A model generated the notes under the pieces. That model was not told where the DNA came from. It saw nothing but the letters and a program-made list of their open reading frames with translations, and did not search any database. Position numbers and translations under genes: made by a program. A stretch of DNA of 64,000 nucleotides from Aquincola tertiaricarbonis (lineage in GTDB: Bacteria; Pseudomonadota; Gammaproteobacteria; Burkholderiales; Burkholderiaceae_C): positions 1 to 64,000 of the forward strand of contig NZ_JZUE01000005.1 of assembly GCF_000969605.1 (NCBI RefSeq), read 5' to 3'. Below are positions 22,480-35,545 of this stretch, piece after piece (within the stretch, counting starts at the first letter, position 1; each line of letters begins with the position of its first letter).

Positions 22480-22971
22480 TCAGACTCTAAGAATCCGTTC
22501 GCCGCGGCCGATGCCGCTGGTGCCGGTGCGCACGGTCTCCAGGATGGCCGTGCGGTCGATCGCCTCGATGAAGGCGTCGAGCTTGCCGGAGTCGCCGGTC
22601 AGCTCGATGGTGTAGCTCTTCTCGGTGACGTCGATGATGCGGCCGCGGAAGATGTCGGCCATGCGCTTCATCTCCTCGCGCTCCTTGCCGACGGCGCGCA
22701 CCTTGATGAGCATCAACTCGCGCTCGGTGAAGGCGCCTTCGGTCAGGTCGACGACCTTGACCACTTCGATCAGGCGGTTCAGGTGCTTGGTGATCTGCTC
22801 GATCACCTCGTCGCTGCCGCTGGTGACGATGGTCATGCGCGACAGCGAAGGGTCCTCGGTCGGGGCGACCGTGAGGCTCTCGATGTTGTAGCCGCGGGCG
22901 GAAAACAAGGCCACCACGCGCGAGAGGGCGCCCGGCTCGTTCTCGAGCAACAGGGCAATGACGTGTTTCAT
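22480..22971 (-). CDS. ilvH: Acetolactate synthase small (regulatory) subunit
   Basis: This is the regulatory partner of IlvB, which makes the catalytic subunit fully active and confers valine inhibition. The 163-residue protein has an N-terminal ACT domain (HVIALLLENEPGALSRVVAL, residues 3-22, then GYNIESLTVAPTEDPSLSR) and a C-terminal ALS small-subunit domain with DLTEGAFTERELMLIKV. It lies 169 bases downstream of ilvB and 74 bases upstream of ilvC. Confidence 0.98.
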   Translation of the reverse strand: MKHVIALLLENEPGALSRVVALFSARGYNIESLTVAPTEDPSLSRMTIVTSGSDEVIEQITKHLNRLIEVVKVVDLTEGAFTERELMLIKVRAVGKEREEMKRMADIFRGRIIDVTEKSYTIELTGDSGKLDAFIEAIDRTAILETVRTGTSGIGRGERILRV

Positions 22972-23140
22972 GAGTTTTCGTCCTGCGCGCTCTTCAGACC
23001 GGCGGCGGTAACCGACGGCCCTTGGCCACGCTGTGCGAGGTTGAGGAAAAAGTGAGTCGGCCGGAAGCTGGTCGGCACCCTTCGGCAGGTGGCTGCGGCC
23101 GCGCGGTAACGCCAGCCGCCCTCACCTGCCTAGTGGCGCT

Positions 23141-24922
23141 TCACAGGTCTTCCGAGCCCAGCAGCATCTCGCTGATGCCCTTGCCGGCCTGCACCATCGG
23201 CCACACGTTCTCGGTGGGGTCGGTGCGGATGTCGAGGAACACGGTGCGGTCCTTCAGCGCCATGGCTTCGCGCAGCGCGCCTTCCACGTCGCCCGGCTTC
23301 TCGATCTTCAGGCCCACGTGGCCATAGGCCTCGGCCAGCTTCACAAAGTCGGGCAGCGCGTCCATGTAGCTGTGCGAGTAGCGGCCGCCGTAGTCCAGCT
23401 GCTGCCACTGGCGCACCATGCCCAGGTAGCGGTTGTTCAGCGACAGGATCTTGACCGGCGTCTTGTACTGCAGGCAGGTCGACAGCTCCTGGATGCACAT
23501 CTGGATCGAGCCTTCGCCGGTGACGCAGAACACGTCGCTGTCCGGCTTGGCCAGCTTGATGCCCATCGCATACGGCAGGCCCACGCCCATGGTGCCCAGG
23601 CCGCCGGAGTTGATCCAGCGGCGCGGCTGTTCGAAGCGGAAGTACTGCGCGGCCCACATCTGGTGCTGGCCGACGTCGGACGTGATGTAGGTGTCGCGGT
23701 CGCGCGTGAGCTCGCACAGCGTCTCGATCACGTACTGCGGCTTGATGACCTCGCTGCTGCCCTTGTACTTCAGGCACTCGCGCTTGCGCCACTCGTTGAT
23801 CTGGCTCCACCAGGCCGACATCGACGCGGTGTCCGGCTTGCTCTGCGCCTCGCGGATCTGGGCGATCAGCTCGACCAGCACGTCCTTCACGTCGCCGACG
23901 ATGGGGATGTCCACCCGCACGCGCTTGGAGATCGACGAGGGATCGATGTCCACGTGGATGATCTTGCGTTCCACCGAGGCGAAGTGCTTCGGGTTGCCGA
24001 TCACGCGGTCGTCGAAGCGCGCGCCCACCGCCAGCAGGACGTCGCAGTTCTGCATCGTCATGTTGGCTTCGTAGGTGCCGTGCATGCCCAGCATGCCCAG
24101 GAACTGCGGGTCGCTGGCGGCCGAGGCGCCCAGGCCCATCAGCGTGTTGGTGACGGGCGCGCCCAGCAGCGCGGTGAGCTCGCGCAGCTCAGCCGAGGCA
24201 TTGCCCAGGATCACGCCGCCGCCGGTGTAGATGTAGGGGCGCTTGGCCTGCAGCAGCAGCTGCACCGCCTTGCGGATCTGGCCGCCGTGGCCCTTGCGCA
24301 CCGGGTTGTACGAACGCATCTCCACCTTGTCCGGGTAGACGAAGGGGGCGGTGTTGAGCGAGACGTCCTTCGGGATGTCGACCACCACCGGGCCGGGCCG
24401 GCCGGTGCGGGCGATGTGGAAGGCCTTCTTCAGCGTGGCGGCCAGGTCGCGCACGTCCTTGACGAGGAAGTTGTGCTTGACGATGGGCCGCGTGATGCCG
24501 ACGGTGTCGCATTCCTGGAAGGCGTCCAGGCCGATGGCCGGCGTGGGAACCTGCCCGGTGATGATCACCATCGGGATGGAATCCATGTACGCGGTGGCAA
24601 TGCCGGTGATGGCATTGGTGACGCCCGGGCCCGAGGTGACCAGCGCCACGCCCACGTCGCCGGTGGCGCGTGCGTAGCCGTCGGCGGCATGCACGGCGGC
24701 CTGTTCGTGGCGCACCAGCACGTGCTCGATCGTGTCCTGCTTGTACAGGGCGTCGTAGATGTAGAGGACGGCACCGCCGGGATAGCCCCAGAGATACTTG
24801 ACGCCTTCGGCCTGCAGGCAGCGCACGAGGATCTCGGACCCGTTGGGGTCGGCGGAGGCGGCGTGGGGGGAGGAAGGCTGCGCCGAGGCGGCGCGCTTGA
24901 TTTCGGCGGGGGAGATGTCCAT
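23141..24922 (-). CDS. ilvB: Acetolactate synthase large (catalytic) subunit
   Basis: This is a thiamine-diphosphate enzyme that condenses two pyruvates, or pyruvate with 2-ketobutyrate. The protein (593 residues from the ATG at 24922) has the PYR domain ([20 protein letters not shown]; catalytic Glu in [16 protein letters not shown]), a central FAD-binding domain, and the PP domain with the ThDP motif beginning VTGEGSIQM (GEG where many relatives have GDG) and ending LNNRYLGMV. Starts at 24958 (with AAGGGG upstream) and 25042 are also open; 24922 has AAAGG upstream and is preferred. Confidence 0.96.
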   Translation of the reverse strand: MDISPAEIKRAASAQPSSPHAASADPNGSEILVRCLQAEGVKYLWGYPGGAVLYIYDALYKQDTIEHVLVRHEQAAVHAADGYARATGDVGVALVTSGPGVTNAITGIATAYMDSIPMVIITGQVPTPAIGLDAFQECDTVGITRPIVKHNFLVKDVRDLAATLKKAFHIARTGRPGPVVVDIPKDVSLNTAPFVYPDKVEMRSYNPVRKGHGGQIRKAVQLLLQAKRPYIYTGGGVILGNASAELRELTALLGAPVTNTLMGLGASAASDPQFLGMLGMHGTYEANMTMQNCDVLLAVGARFDDRVIGNPKHFASVERKIIHVDIDPSSISKRVRVDIPIVGDVKDVLVELIAQIREAQSKPDTASMSAWWSQINEWRKRECLKYKGSSEVIKPQYVIETLCELTRDRDTYITSDVGQHQMWAAQYFRFEQPRRWINSGGLGTMGVGLPYAMGIKLAKPDSDVFCVTGEGSIQMCIQELSTCLQYKTPVKILSLNNRYLGMVRQWQQLDYGGRYSHSYMDALPDFVKLAEAYGHVGLKIEKPGDVEGALREAMALKDRTVFLDIRTDPTENVWPMVQAGKGISEMLLGSEDL

Positions 24923-25090
24923 GACTGACCTTTGCGATTTTCTCTGACGAAAAACCATCGGTGCCCCTTCTCGCGCCCTCGTGAGGCGGATGTGGAGCCG
25001 GTGCTGCCGGGAGGCGCCCCAGATCGGCGTGCCCCCCAGCAAGATGTGCTGAGCCGAGGATTATGGCATCACTCCTGGCACCTTTGGGGG

Positions 25091-25732
25091 ATGGACGTGC
25101 AGGCCCGGTGCCATAATCCGCCGGCCTCGCAACAGGGGCTGCCGCCTCTTGCTGCCTTGGCCACCGACAAAGAACTATCCGATTTCCTGAAGAGCGTGGA
25201 AAAGCGCGCCTTCAAGCGCACCGTGTACGCGGTGCGCGACGACGATGCCGCACTGGACATCGTGCAGGACTCGATGATCCGGCTGGCCGAGAAGTACGCC
25301 GACCGGCCTGCGGCCGAGCTGCCGCTGGTGTTTCCGCGCATCCTGTCCAACGCCACCATGGACTGGTTCCGGCGGCAGAAGGTGCGCAATGCGGTGGTAC
25401 GGAACCTCTCGTCGTTCGAATCGTCCGAAGACGACGCGGGCGGCGGCGATTTCGATCTGCTGGAAGCGCTGGAAAGCGCCGACGGCAGCCTGGGCGCCGA
25501 GAGCGCGGCCGACAGCGTGTCGCGGGCGCAGATCCTGCAACTGATCGATACCCAGGTCGGCGAGCTTCCGGCCCGTCAACGCGAGGCCTTCCTGCTTCGT
25601 TACTGGGAGGAACTCGACGTCGCAGAGACCGCCTCCGTGATGGGTTGCTCCGAAGGCAGCGTCAAGACGCACTGCTCACGGGCGGTCCATGCACTCGCGA
25701 AGGCACTTCGCTCCAAGGGAATTGCACCATGA
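25091..25732 (+). CDS. RNA polymerase sigma factor, ECF/RpoE-like
   Basis: This is a sigma-70 family regulator of about 213 residues. Region 2 holds the core-binding and -10 recognition segment DDDAALDIVQDSMIRLAEKY and FPRILSNATMDWFRR; region 4 has the helix-turn-helix ELDVAETASVMGCSEGSVKT followed by HCSRAVHALAKAL. The ATG at 25091 is used; a TTG at 25157, starting the conserved ATDKELSDFLK segment, is an equally plausible start. It is divergent from ilvB and the first gene of a four-gene, overlapping set (DUF3619, DUF3106, RDD), which may be its regulators or targets. Confidence 0.92.
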   Translation: MDVQARCHNPPASQQGLPPLAALATDKELSDFLKSVEKRAFKRTVYAVRDDDAALDIVQDSMIRLAEKYADRPAAELPLVFPRILSNATMDWFRRQKVRNAVVRNLSSFESSEDDAGGGDFDLLEALESADGSLGAESAADSVSRAQILQLIDTQVGELPARQREAFLLRYWEELDVAETASVMGCSEGSVKTHCSRAVHALAKALRSKGIAP

Positions 25733-26175
25733 CGAACACATCTTCCTTGGCCCCCGAATCGTTGCAGGACCAGTTCGCGCGCCGCGTGGCCGCGCGGCTG
25801 AGCGAAGCGGTGGCCGCCGGCACCCCGCCGGACATCGACACCCGCCTGCGCTTCGCGCGCGAGCAGGCGCTGCAGCGCGCCCGTGCGGTGCGCCAGGCCG
25901 CTGAAAGCGCCGAGCCGGTGGTGGCCCTGGGCCACGGCATGGCCGGCACCCTGCGCCTGGGCCGCGGCGGCGGCACCAACTGGTGGCTGCGGCTGGGCTC
26001 GGCGCTGCCGCTGCTGGTGCTGGCCGGCGGCCTGCTGCTGATCCAGGAATGGCAGAGCCGCTCGCAGATCCAGGCCGCGGTGGAGATCGACACCGCCTTG
26101 CTGTCCGACAGCGTGCCGCCCGACGCCTATGCCGATCCCGGCTTCGTCGAGTTCCTGCGCACCGCGGCCGAATGA
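25729..26175 (+). CDS. DUF3619 family membrane protein
   Basis: The 148-residue protein starts within the sigma-factor stop codon (ATGA). The N-terminal half is soluble and helical (DQFARRVAARLSEAVAAG, then DIDTRLRFAREQAL), a motif typical of DUF3619. One membrane segment ([17 protein letters not shown], about residues 88-104) is followed by a periplasmic tail with the conserved end PPDAYADPGFVEFL. The topology, cytoplasmic helices plus one span next to an ECF-type sigma gene, resembles an anti-sigma factor. That role is only an inference. Confidence 0.85.
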   Translation: MTNTSSLAPESLQDQFARRVAARLSEAVAAGTPPDIDTRLRFAREQALQRARAVRQAAESAEPVVALGHGMAGTLRLGRGGGTNWWLRLGSALPLLVLAGGLLLIQEWQSRSQIQAAVEIDTALLSDSVPPDAYADPGFVEFLRTAAE

Positions 26176-26915
26176 CCGCTGCACTGCGCTTGCTGCAACG
26201 GCAGGCGGCCCGCGGGCTGCTGCTGGCACTGCTGTGCACCACCGGCGCCACCTTGGCGCAGACCAGCGGTGACGGCACGCCCTGGAAGCGCCTGAGCGCG
26301 CCGCAGCGCAGCGCCCTGGCCCCGCTGGAGCGCGACTGGGCGACGCTGGATGCGTCGCGCCAGCAGAAGTGGCTGGAGATTGCCGCGCGCTTCCCGGGGA
26401 TGTCGGCCGACGAGCGCGAGCGCATGCAGCAGCGCATGGCCGAATGGGCCAAGCTGTCGCCGCGCGAGCGCGGCCAGGCCCGCATCAATTTCCAGGAAGC
26501 GCGGCAGATCAGCCCCGAGGAGCGCAAGGCCCGCTGGGAGAGCTACCAGGCCCTGCCGCCCGACGAGAAGCGCCGGCTGGCCGACCGGGCCCGCCCGCCG
26601 CGCAACGACCGCGACACCCTGCTGCCCGGCTCGGCCACCCACACCGACGGCAGCAAGAGCAACATCGTGCGCGCGCCCTCGGCGCCCACGCCGGTGCGGC
26701 CAGTGGCGCCCACCGTGGTGCAGGCCGGGCCCGGCGCCACCACCACCTTGCTGTCGCGCCCGGCCAAGCCGCCGCTGCACCAGCAGACCGGCGTGCCCAA
26801 GATCGCGGCCACGCCGGCCTTCGTCGACTCCACCACCCTGCTGCCCAAGCGTGGCGCCCAGGGAGCCGCGGCGCGTTCGGCGCCGGCCTCCGAGCCGGCG
26901 TCCGAGGGCCCTTGA
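26172..26915 (+). CDS. DUF3106 domain-containing secreted protein
   Basis: The 247-residue protein has a signal peptide (GLLLALLCTTGATLAQ) and a DUF3106 region of repeated Trp/Arg-rich helices: PWKRLSAPQRSALAPLERDW, KWLEIAARFPGMSADERERM, and EWAKLSPRERGQARINFQEA, then RWESYQALPPDEKRRLADRA. The repeats recall CpxP/ZraP-like periplasmic helical proteins. The C-terminal half is low-complexity Pro/Ala/Thr. It overlaps the DUF3619 stop by 4 bases. The function is unknown; a periplasmic sensor or chaperone role within the sigma operon is a guess. Confidence 0.85.
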   Translation: MTAALRLLQRQAARGLLLALLCTTGATLAQTSGDGTPWKRLSAPQRSALAPLERDWATLDASRQQKWLEIAARFPGMSADERERMQQRMAEWAKLSPRERGQARINFQEARQISPEERKARWESYQALPPDEKRRLADRARPPRNDRDTLLPGSATHTDGSKSNIVRAPSAPTPVRPVAPTVVQAGPGATTTLLSRPAKPPLHQQTGVPKIAATPAFVDSTTLLPKRGAQGAAARSAPASEPASEGP

Positions 26916-26925
26916 CCCCTGTTAC

Positions 26926-27459
26926 ATGACGGCTGAGCGCCCCCCGCAATTCGACATTCCCGGCATCTGGCGCCGGCTGGCCTGTTTCCTCTACGAAGGC
27001 GTGCTGCTGTTCGGCGTGGTGATGATCGCCGGCTACCTCTACAGCAGCCTCACGCAGCAGCGCAATGCACTGGAGGGCCGCCACGGGCTGATGGCCTTCC
27101 TCTTCCTGGTGCTCACGGTGTATTTCGTGTGGTTCTGGTCGCATGGCGGCCAGACGGTGGCCATGAAGGCCTGGCATGTGCGGGTGGTGCGCCGTGACGG
27201 CCAGCCGCTGAGCCAGGGCCGGGCGCTGGCGCGCTCGTTGCTGAGCTGGATCTGGTTCCTGCCCGCCACGGCCACCGCCTGGCTGGCCGGGCTGCACAGC
27301 CTGGGCGCCATCACCGCCTTGCTGATCGCCGGCGTGGCCACCTATGCCGCGCTGGCCCGGCTGCATCCGCAGCGGCAGTTCCTGCACGACGCCCTGTGCG
27401 GCACGCAGCTCATCACCTGGCGGCCGGTGCGCCCGCCGCGGCGCACGGCCGCGGCATGA
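26926..27459 (+). CDS. RDD family membrane protein
   Basis: The 177-residue protein has the RDD pattern: an Arg near the start of the first membrane segment ([20 protein letters not shown]), a second segment ([17 protein letters not shown]), then [19 protein letters not shown], which is diagnostic of RDD proteins, and a last hydrophobic region ending with [18 protein letters not shown]. Its biochemical function is unknown. It starts 10 bases after DUF3106 and shares ATGA with dgkA. Confidence 0.9.
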   Translation: MTAERPPQFDIPGIWRRLACFLYEGVLLFGVVMIAGYLYSSLTQQRNALEGRHGLMAFLFLVLTVYFVWFWSHGGQTVAMKAWHVRVVRRDGQPLSQGRALARSLLSWIWFLPATATAWLAGLHSLGAITALLIAGVATYAALARLHPQRQFLHDALCGTQLITWRPVRPPRRTAAA

Positions 27460-27839
27460 CCCGGCCCGACAAGGGCCGCAGCGGCCTCGCCCGCATCCTG
27501 TATGCCACCGGCTACTCGGCCGCGGGGCTGCGCGCGGCCTATGCCGGCGAACCGTCTTTCCGCCAGGAAGTGTGGGTGGCGGTGCTGATGCTGCCGGCCG
27601 CCTTCTGGCTGGGGCGGGGCTGGGTGGAGGTGGCGCTGCTGGCCGGCAGCGTGCTGCTGGTGCTGATCGTGGAGCTGCTCAATTCCGCCGTCGAAGCGGT
27701 GGTGGACCGGGTGTCGCTGGAGCATCACCCGCTGTCCAAGCGCGCCAAGGACATCGGCAGTGCGGCGGTGCTGATGTCGCTGCTGCTGTGCGGCGGCATC
27801 TGGCTTGCCGCCGGGTGGCATCGGTGGGGAGGAGGTTGA
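27456..27839 (+). CDS. dgkA: Diacylglycerol kinase
   Basis: DgkA phosphorylates diacylglycerol, recycling it to phosphatidic acid in the inner membrane. The 127-residue protein has three membrane helices and the family signature [15 protein letters not shown] (about residues 72-86) carrying the catalytic Glu, preceded by the surface helix [11 protein letters not shown]. The size is typical. It overlaps the RDD gene by 4 bases, and 2 bases separate it from the LOG gene. Confidence 0.95.
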   Translation: MTRPDKGRSGLARILYATGYSAAGLRAAYAGEPSFRQEVWVAVLMLPAAFWLGRGWVEVALLAGSVLLVLIVELLNSAVEAVVDRVSLEHHPLSKRAKDIGSAAVLMSLLLCGGIWLAAGWHRWGGG

Positions 27840-27841
27840 CG

Positions 27842-28423
27842 ATGGCGTTGTCGGTGTGTGTGTACTGCGGCTCCCGCACGGGGGATTCGTCGCTCTTCCT
27901 GCAGGCCGCCCGCGAGGTGGGCATGCTCATCGGCCAGGCCGGTGGCCGGCTGGTGTACGGCGGCGGCAAGGTGGGCCTGATGGGCGCGGTGGCCGATGCG
28001 GCGCTGGCCGCCGGCGCCGAGGTGCTGGGCGTGATCCCGCAGGCACTGATGGCGCGGGAAGTGGGCCACCGCGGCCTGACCGAGCTGCAGGTGGTGGACA
28101 CCATGCACCAGCGCAAGCTGGCCATGGCCGAGGCATCCGACGTGTTCGTCGCGCTGCCCGGCGGCATCGGCACGCTGGAGGAGATCTACGAGATGTGGTC
28201 GTGGCAGCAGCTGGGCTACCACGACAAGCCGGTGGCGCTGCTCAACGTCGATGGCTACTACGACGCGCTGCTCGAATTCACGCGCATCAGCCACCAGCGC
28301 GGCTTCGTGTCCCAGCCCCAGTTCGAGGCCTTGATCGTGGACACCGACGCGCAGCGGCTGATGCAGCGGCTGGCCGCCGCAGCGGCACGGGCCACCGCGC
28401 CGGACGACTACTCCAAGCTGTAG
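27842..28423 (+). CDS. LOG family protein (TIGR00730), nucleoside 5'-monophosphate phosphoribohydrolase
   Basis: This 193-residue Rossmann-fold protein has the two LOG motifs: [17 protein letters not shown] (about residues 38-54) and the catalytic [12 protein letters not shown] segment (about residues 107-118). Relatives hydrolyse AMP or cytokinin riboside monophosphates. It begins [10 protein letters not shown], the usual N-terminus. The bacterial physiological substrate is uncertain. It converges on glnB, with 16 bases between the stops. Confidence 0.93.
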   Translation: MALSVCVYCGSRTGDSSLFLQAAREVGMLIGQAGGRLVYGGGKVGLMGAVADAALAAGAEVLGVIPQALMAREVGHRGLTELQVVDTMHQRKLAMAEASDVFVALPGGIGTLEEIYEMWSWQQLGYHDKPVALLNVDGYYDALLEFTRISHQRGFVSQPQFEALIVDTDAQRLMQRLAAAAARATAPDDYSKL

Positions 28424-28439
28424 CGCCCGGCGGGGTGCT

Positions 28440-28802
<363 letters not shown>

Positions 28803-28912
28803 TTACGCTGATTTAAGCATGGAAGCCCCCGGCCCCGGGGATGGTGGCGGCAGCGCCCCGGCCTCATGGCGGGTCACCGCGCGGGCGCCGCCCGGCAGGC
28901 GATGATCCGGGG

Positions 28913-30127
28913 GTGAAAGCACATGATCTGCCCCCCGCCCCGACCCCCCTGCCGCCGGGTTCCGAGCCGGTGATCCGGGTGCACGACGACCTCGCCGGCA
29001 TCGACGCCGCAGCCTGGAACGCCCTGCTGGCCGCCCAGCCCTCGCCCACCCCGTTCCTGCGCCATGAATACCTGCTGGCGATGCAGCGTTCGCGCAGCGC
29101 GGTGGCGTCCACCGGCTGGTCGGCCGCCTTCGTCACGGTGGAGCAGGACGGCCGGCTGCTGGCCGCCTGCCCGCTGTACCTGAAGACCCATTCCTACGGT
29201 GAATACGTGTTCGACTGGGCCTGGGCCGATGCCTACGAGCGCCACGGCCTCGCCTACTACCCCAAGCTGCTGGGCGCGGTGCCCTTCACGCCGGTGCCCG
29301 GCACGCGGCTGCTGGCGGTGGACGAGGCCGCGCGCGACCTGCTGGTGCAGGCCATTGCCGCCTTTGCCCGCCAGGCCAAGCTGTCGTCGGCCCACCTGCT
29401 GTTCTTCGACGAGACCGACCGCGCCGCCTTCGAGCGTGCCGGCTGGCTGCTGCGCGAAGGCGTGCAGTTCCACTGGACCGCGCCGCAGGGCCAGCCGTGG
29501 TCCAGCTTCGAGGCCTTCCTGGGCAGCCTGCAGCGCGAGAAGCGCAAGAAGATCCAGCAGGAGCGGCGCAAGGTGGCCGAGGCCGGCGTGAGCTTCACGG
29601 TGCATCACGGCGAGCAGATCGACGACGACCTGTGGGACTTCTTCCACCGCTGCTACACCCTCACCTACCGGGCGCACCATTCCAGGCCCTACCTCCAGCG
29701 GGCCTTCTTCACCGAGATGGCGCGCCACATGCCGAAGCACTGGCTGCTGTTCGTGGCGTGGCAGGGTGAAGGGGCGCAGCGGCAGCGCATCGGCGCATCG
29801 CTGATCGCGCTGGATCCGCAGCGCCGGGTGGCCTACGGCCGCTATTGGGGGGCCACCGCGTACGTGCCCTGCCTGCACTTCGAGGCCTGCTACTACCAGC
29901 CGCTGGCCTGGTGCATTGCCAACGGCTACCAGCGCTTCGAAGGCGGGGCGCAGGGCGAGCACAAGATGGCCCGCGGCCTGCTGCCGGTGAAGACGGCCTC
30001 GGCCCACTGGCTGGCCGACCGCCGCTTTGCATCGGCCGTGGCCGATTTCCTGGAACAGGAAGGCGCCGGCATTGGCGCCTACGTGGACGAACTGAAGGAG
30101 CGCAACCCCTTCAAGCCGCCCGGCTAG
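28913..30127 (+). CDS. GNAT/FemAB-like N-acyltransferase (DUF482, PF04339 type)
   Basis: This protein of about 404 residues resembles the FemAB-like PF04339 family: TPFLRHEYLLAMQRSRSAV near residue 40, YGEYVFDWAWADAYERHGLA, the basic segment LQREKRKKIQQERRKV, and GRYWGATAYVPCLHFEACYY then EGGAQGEHKMARGLLPV near the end. Related folds transfer aminoacyl or acyl groups to cell-wall or lipid precursors, but no substrate is known for this group. The GTG at 28913 is used; an in-frame ATG at 28841 would add a Pro/Arg-rich 24-residue lead with no family match known to me. Confidence 0.85.
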   Translation: MKAHDLPPAPTPLPPGSEPVIRVHDDLAGIDAAAWNALLAAQPSPTPFLRHEYLLAMQRSRSAVASTGWSAAFVTVEQDGRLLAACPLYLKTHSYGEYVFDWAWADAYERHGLAYYPKLLGAVPFTPVPGTRLLAVDEAARDLLVQAIAAFARQAKLSSAHLLFFDETDRAAFERAGWLLREGVQFHWTAPQGQPWSSFEAFLGSLQREKRKKIQQERRKVAEAGVSFTVHHGEQIDDDLWDFFHRCYTLTYRAHHSRPYLQRAFFTEMARHMPKHWLLFVAWQGEGAQRQRIGASLIALDPQRRVAYGRYWGATAYVPCLHFEACYYQPLAWCIANGYQRFEGGAQGEHKMARGLLPVKTASAHWLADRRFASAVADFLEQEGAGIGAYVDELKERNPFKPPG

Positions 30128-30136
30128 CGGTTCGGC

Positions 30137-30679
30137 TCAGGCCTGTTGCCTGGCCTTCTTGTAGGCCTCGATGCCCGAGCGGATCTCTTCCTTGGCGGCC
30201 TCGGGGCCTTCCCAGCCCTGCACCTTGACCCACTTGCCGGCTTCCAGGTCCTTGTAGTGCTCGAAGAAGTGCTGGATGGCCTTCAGGCGCATCTGGTTGA
30301 TGTCCTCGGGCTTCTGCCAGTGGGTATAGATGGGCAGCACCTTGTCGATGGGCACGGCCAGCAGCTTGGCGTCGCCGCCGGCTTCGTCTTCCATCTTCAG
30401 CACGCCGATCGGGCGGCAGGTGACCACCACGCCGGGCGACAGCGCGAACGGCGTGATCACCAGCACGTCCACCGGGTCGCCGTCGTCGGACAGCGTCTGC
30501 GGCACGTAGCCGTAGTTGCACGGGTAGTGCATGGCCGTGGTCATGAAGCGGTCGACGAAGAGCGCACCGCTGTCCTTGTCCACTTCGTACTTGATCGGGT
30601 CCGCGTTCATCGGTATCTCGATGATCACGTTGAACTGGTCCGGGGCGTTCTTGCCAGGGCTGACTTTTTCAAGGCTCAT
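30137..30679 (-). CDS. ppa: Inorganic pyrophosphatase, soluble family I
   Basis: Ppa hydrolyses pyrophosphate released by biosynthesis in the cytoplasm. The 180-residue protein has the family I core: [35 protein letters not shown] with the metal-binding acidic residues of the DGDPVDVLV motif (about residues 65-73), and the [14 protein letters not shown] segment. It is head to head with hppA, the membrane pyrophosphatase. Confidence 0.98.
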   Translation of the reverse strand: MSLEKVSPGKNAPDQFNVIIEIPMNADPIKYEVDKDSGALFVDRFMTTAMHYPCNYGYVPQTLSDDGDPVDVLVITPFALSPGVVVTCRPIGVLKMEDEAGGDAKLLAVPIDKVLPIYTHWQKPEDINQMRLKAIQHFFEHYKDLEAGKWVKVQGWEGPEAAKEEIRSGIEAYKKARQQA

Positions 30680-30772
30680 GCGGTTTCTCGAGGCTCTGAT
30701 GGGAGGTGCGCGATTCTATGAGCCGCACTTTTCGCGGCCCTGACGGCGCGCCGGCAGCACAAGGAAAACACC

Positions 30773-30847
30773 ATGCAATCCGTGCATGACCTTCCCGTAG
30801 CATGGCCCGGCACTGCCAGCCCAGGCGCCACCCACAGGCGTGCGTAA
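30773..30847 (+). CDS. Possible 24-residue upstream ORF in the hppA leader
   Basis: An ATG preceded by AAGGA at a good distance (AAGGAAAACACC before the start) opens a 24-codon frame ending in TAA, 58 bases before hppA. The peptide [20 protein letters not shown] (then HRRA) has no recognisable feature. It could be a regulatory upstream ORF or chance. Confidence 0.25.
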   Translation: MQSVHDLPVAWPGTASPGATHRRA

Positions 30848-30905
30848 CAAGACAAGACTGGCACTCGATCCGCACCATGTGACCCACTGGAAGAGGAGAG
30901 AACCG

Positions 30906-32972
<2,067 letters not shown>

Positions 32973-32981
32973 ACGACCTGT

Positions 32982-34492
<1,511 letters not shown>

Positions 34493-34496
<4 letters not shown>

Positions 34497-35530
34497 GGCC
34501 GCGGCGCCGCCAGGGCCGCGGGCATGGGCACGGCGGCGGGCGCGGCGGCGGGCGTGGCGGCGGGCGTGGGCGCCGGTGCCGCCAGGCCGGCAAAGCTGAC
34601 CTTGCAGCGCAGGCCGCCGGGCAGCGCGCCGTCGGGGTTGGGCAGCAGCAGCCGCACGCGGAAGGAGCTGCTGGCCGCGTCGATGGTGCGGTCCACCAGC
34701 TGCACCTGCGCCTGCTGGGGCGGCAGGCCGGGCAGTTCGGGCAGCACGGTGGCGGCCATGCCGGGGCGGATGCGCAGGAAGGCGGCGGCCGGCATCAGCA
34801 CCTCCACCCGCAGCGGGTCCAGCACCGCCAGGCGCAGCACCGGCTTGTCCTCCACCCGCTCGCCGGGCGAGGCGTAGCGCTCCAGCACCACGCCGTCCAG
34901 CGGACTGCGGATCACCCGCTGGCCCAGCTGCGCACCGGCCACGGCCAGGTCCTGCGCGGCCACTTCGAGCTGCTCGCGCACCTGGCGGGTGCGGGCGGCG
35001 GCCATGGCGTGATCGGCCACCGCCTGGTCCACCGCCACCGCGGAGACGAAGGCCTGGCCATGCAGCTCGCGGGTGCGCTGCAGCTTGCTGTGGGCGAAGG
35101 CCTCGGCGCTCTCGGCCGAGGCCAGCTCGGCCTGCGCGCGGCTGCGCTGCTCGGCGGCGGAATAACCGGCGCGTTCCACCGCGGCGGACAGCTGCACCAG
35201 CACCTGGCCTTTGCGCACGTTGTCGCCGCGCTCGGCCAGCATGCGGCTGACCACGCCCACCACGGGCGCGCCCAGCTCCACCGTCTGCGAAGGCTCGATC
35301 AGGCAGCCCAGCGCCTGCTGGGCAGCGGCGTCGACCGGGGCCAGGGCGGCGGCGCACAAGGCAGCCCCGGCGGCCAGGCGGCGCAGTCGGCCGCGCGGGC
35401 GGGAAGGCGGATGCAACTGCGACAGTGACTGCGGATGGAAGACACGAAACGTCATGGTGCGGGGCCGGCGGCCACATTGCGATGGGTGGATATCGGCAGA
35501 AAGCCCATACCAAAGTAGTGTTTTGGTCAT
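34493..35530 (-). CDS. HlyD/RND-type periplasmic adaptor protein of the SecA-like locus
   Basis: The protein is a membrane-fusion adaptor: a signal sequence (LRRLAAGAALCAAALAPVDAAA), a lipoyl half (ELGAPVVGVVSRMLAERGDN then VRKGQVLVQL), an alpha-hairpin (about 80 residues), the second lipoyl half (VIRSPLDGVVLERYASPGER), and a beta-barrel ending in a Pro/Ala-rich tail. There is no lipobox. The ATG at 35530 has a strong GGAGGT seven bases upstream, 15 bases after the SecA-like stop, and yields 345 residues with a long hydrophilic lead. An internal ATG at 35455 would give a more usual signal peptide but has no ribosome binding site. Confidence 0.85.
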
Positions 35531-35545
35531 TTTTGCCACCTCCAA

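Noticed and set aside
24923-25090. Second attenuator with a Leu/Ile/Val leader peptide before ilvB
   Set aside because: No short ORF with clustered branched-chain codons and no terminator stem could be found in this gap.
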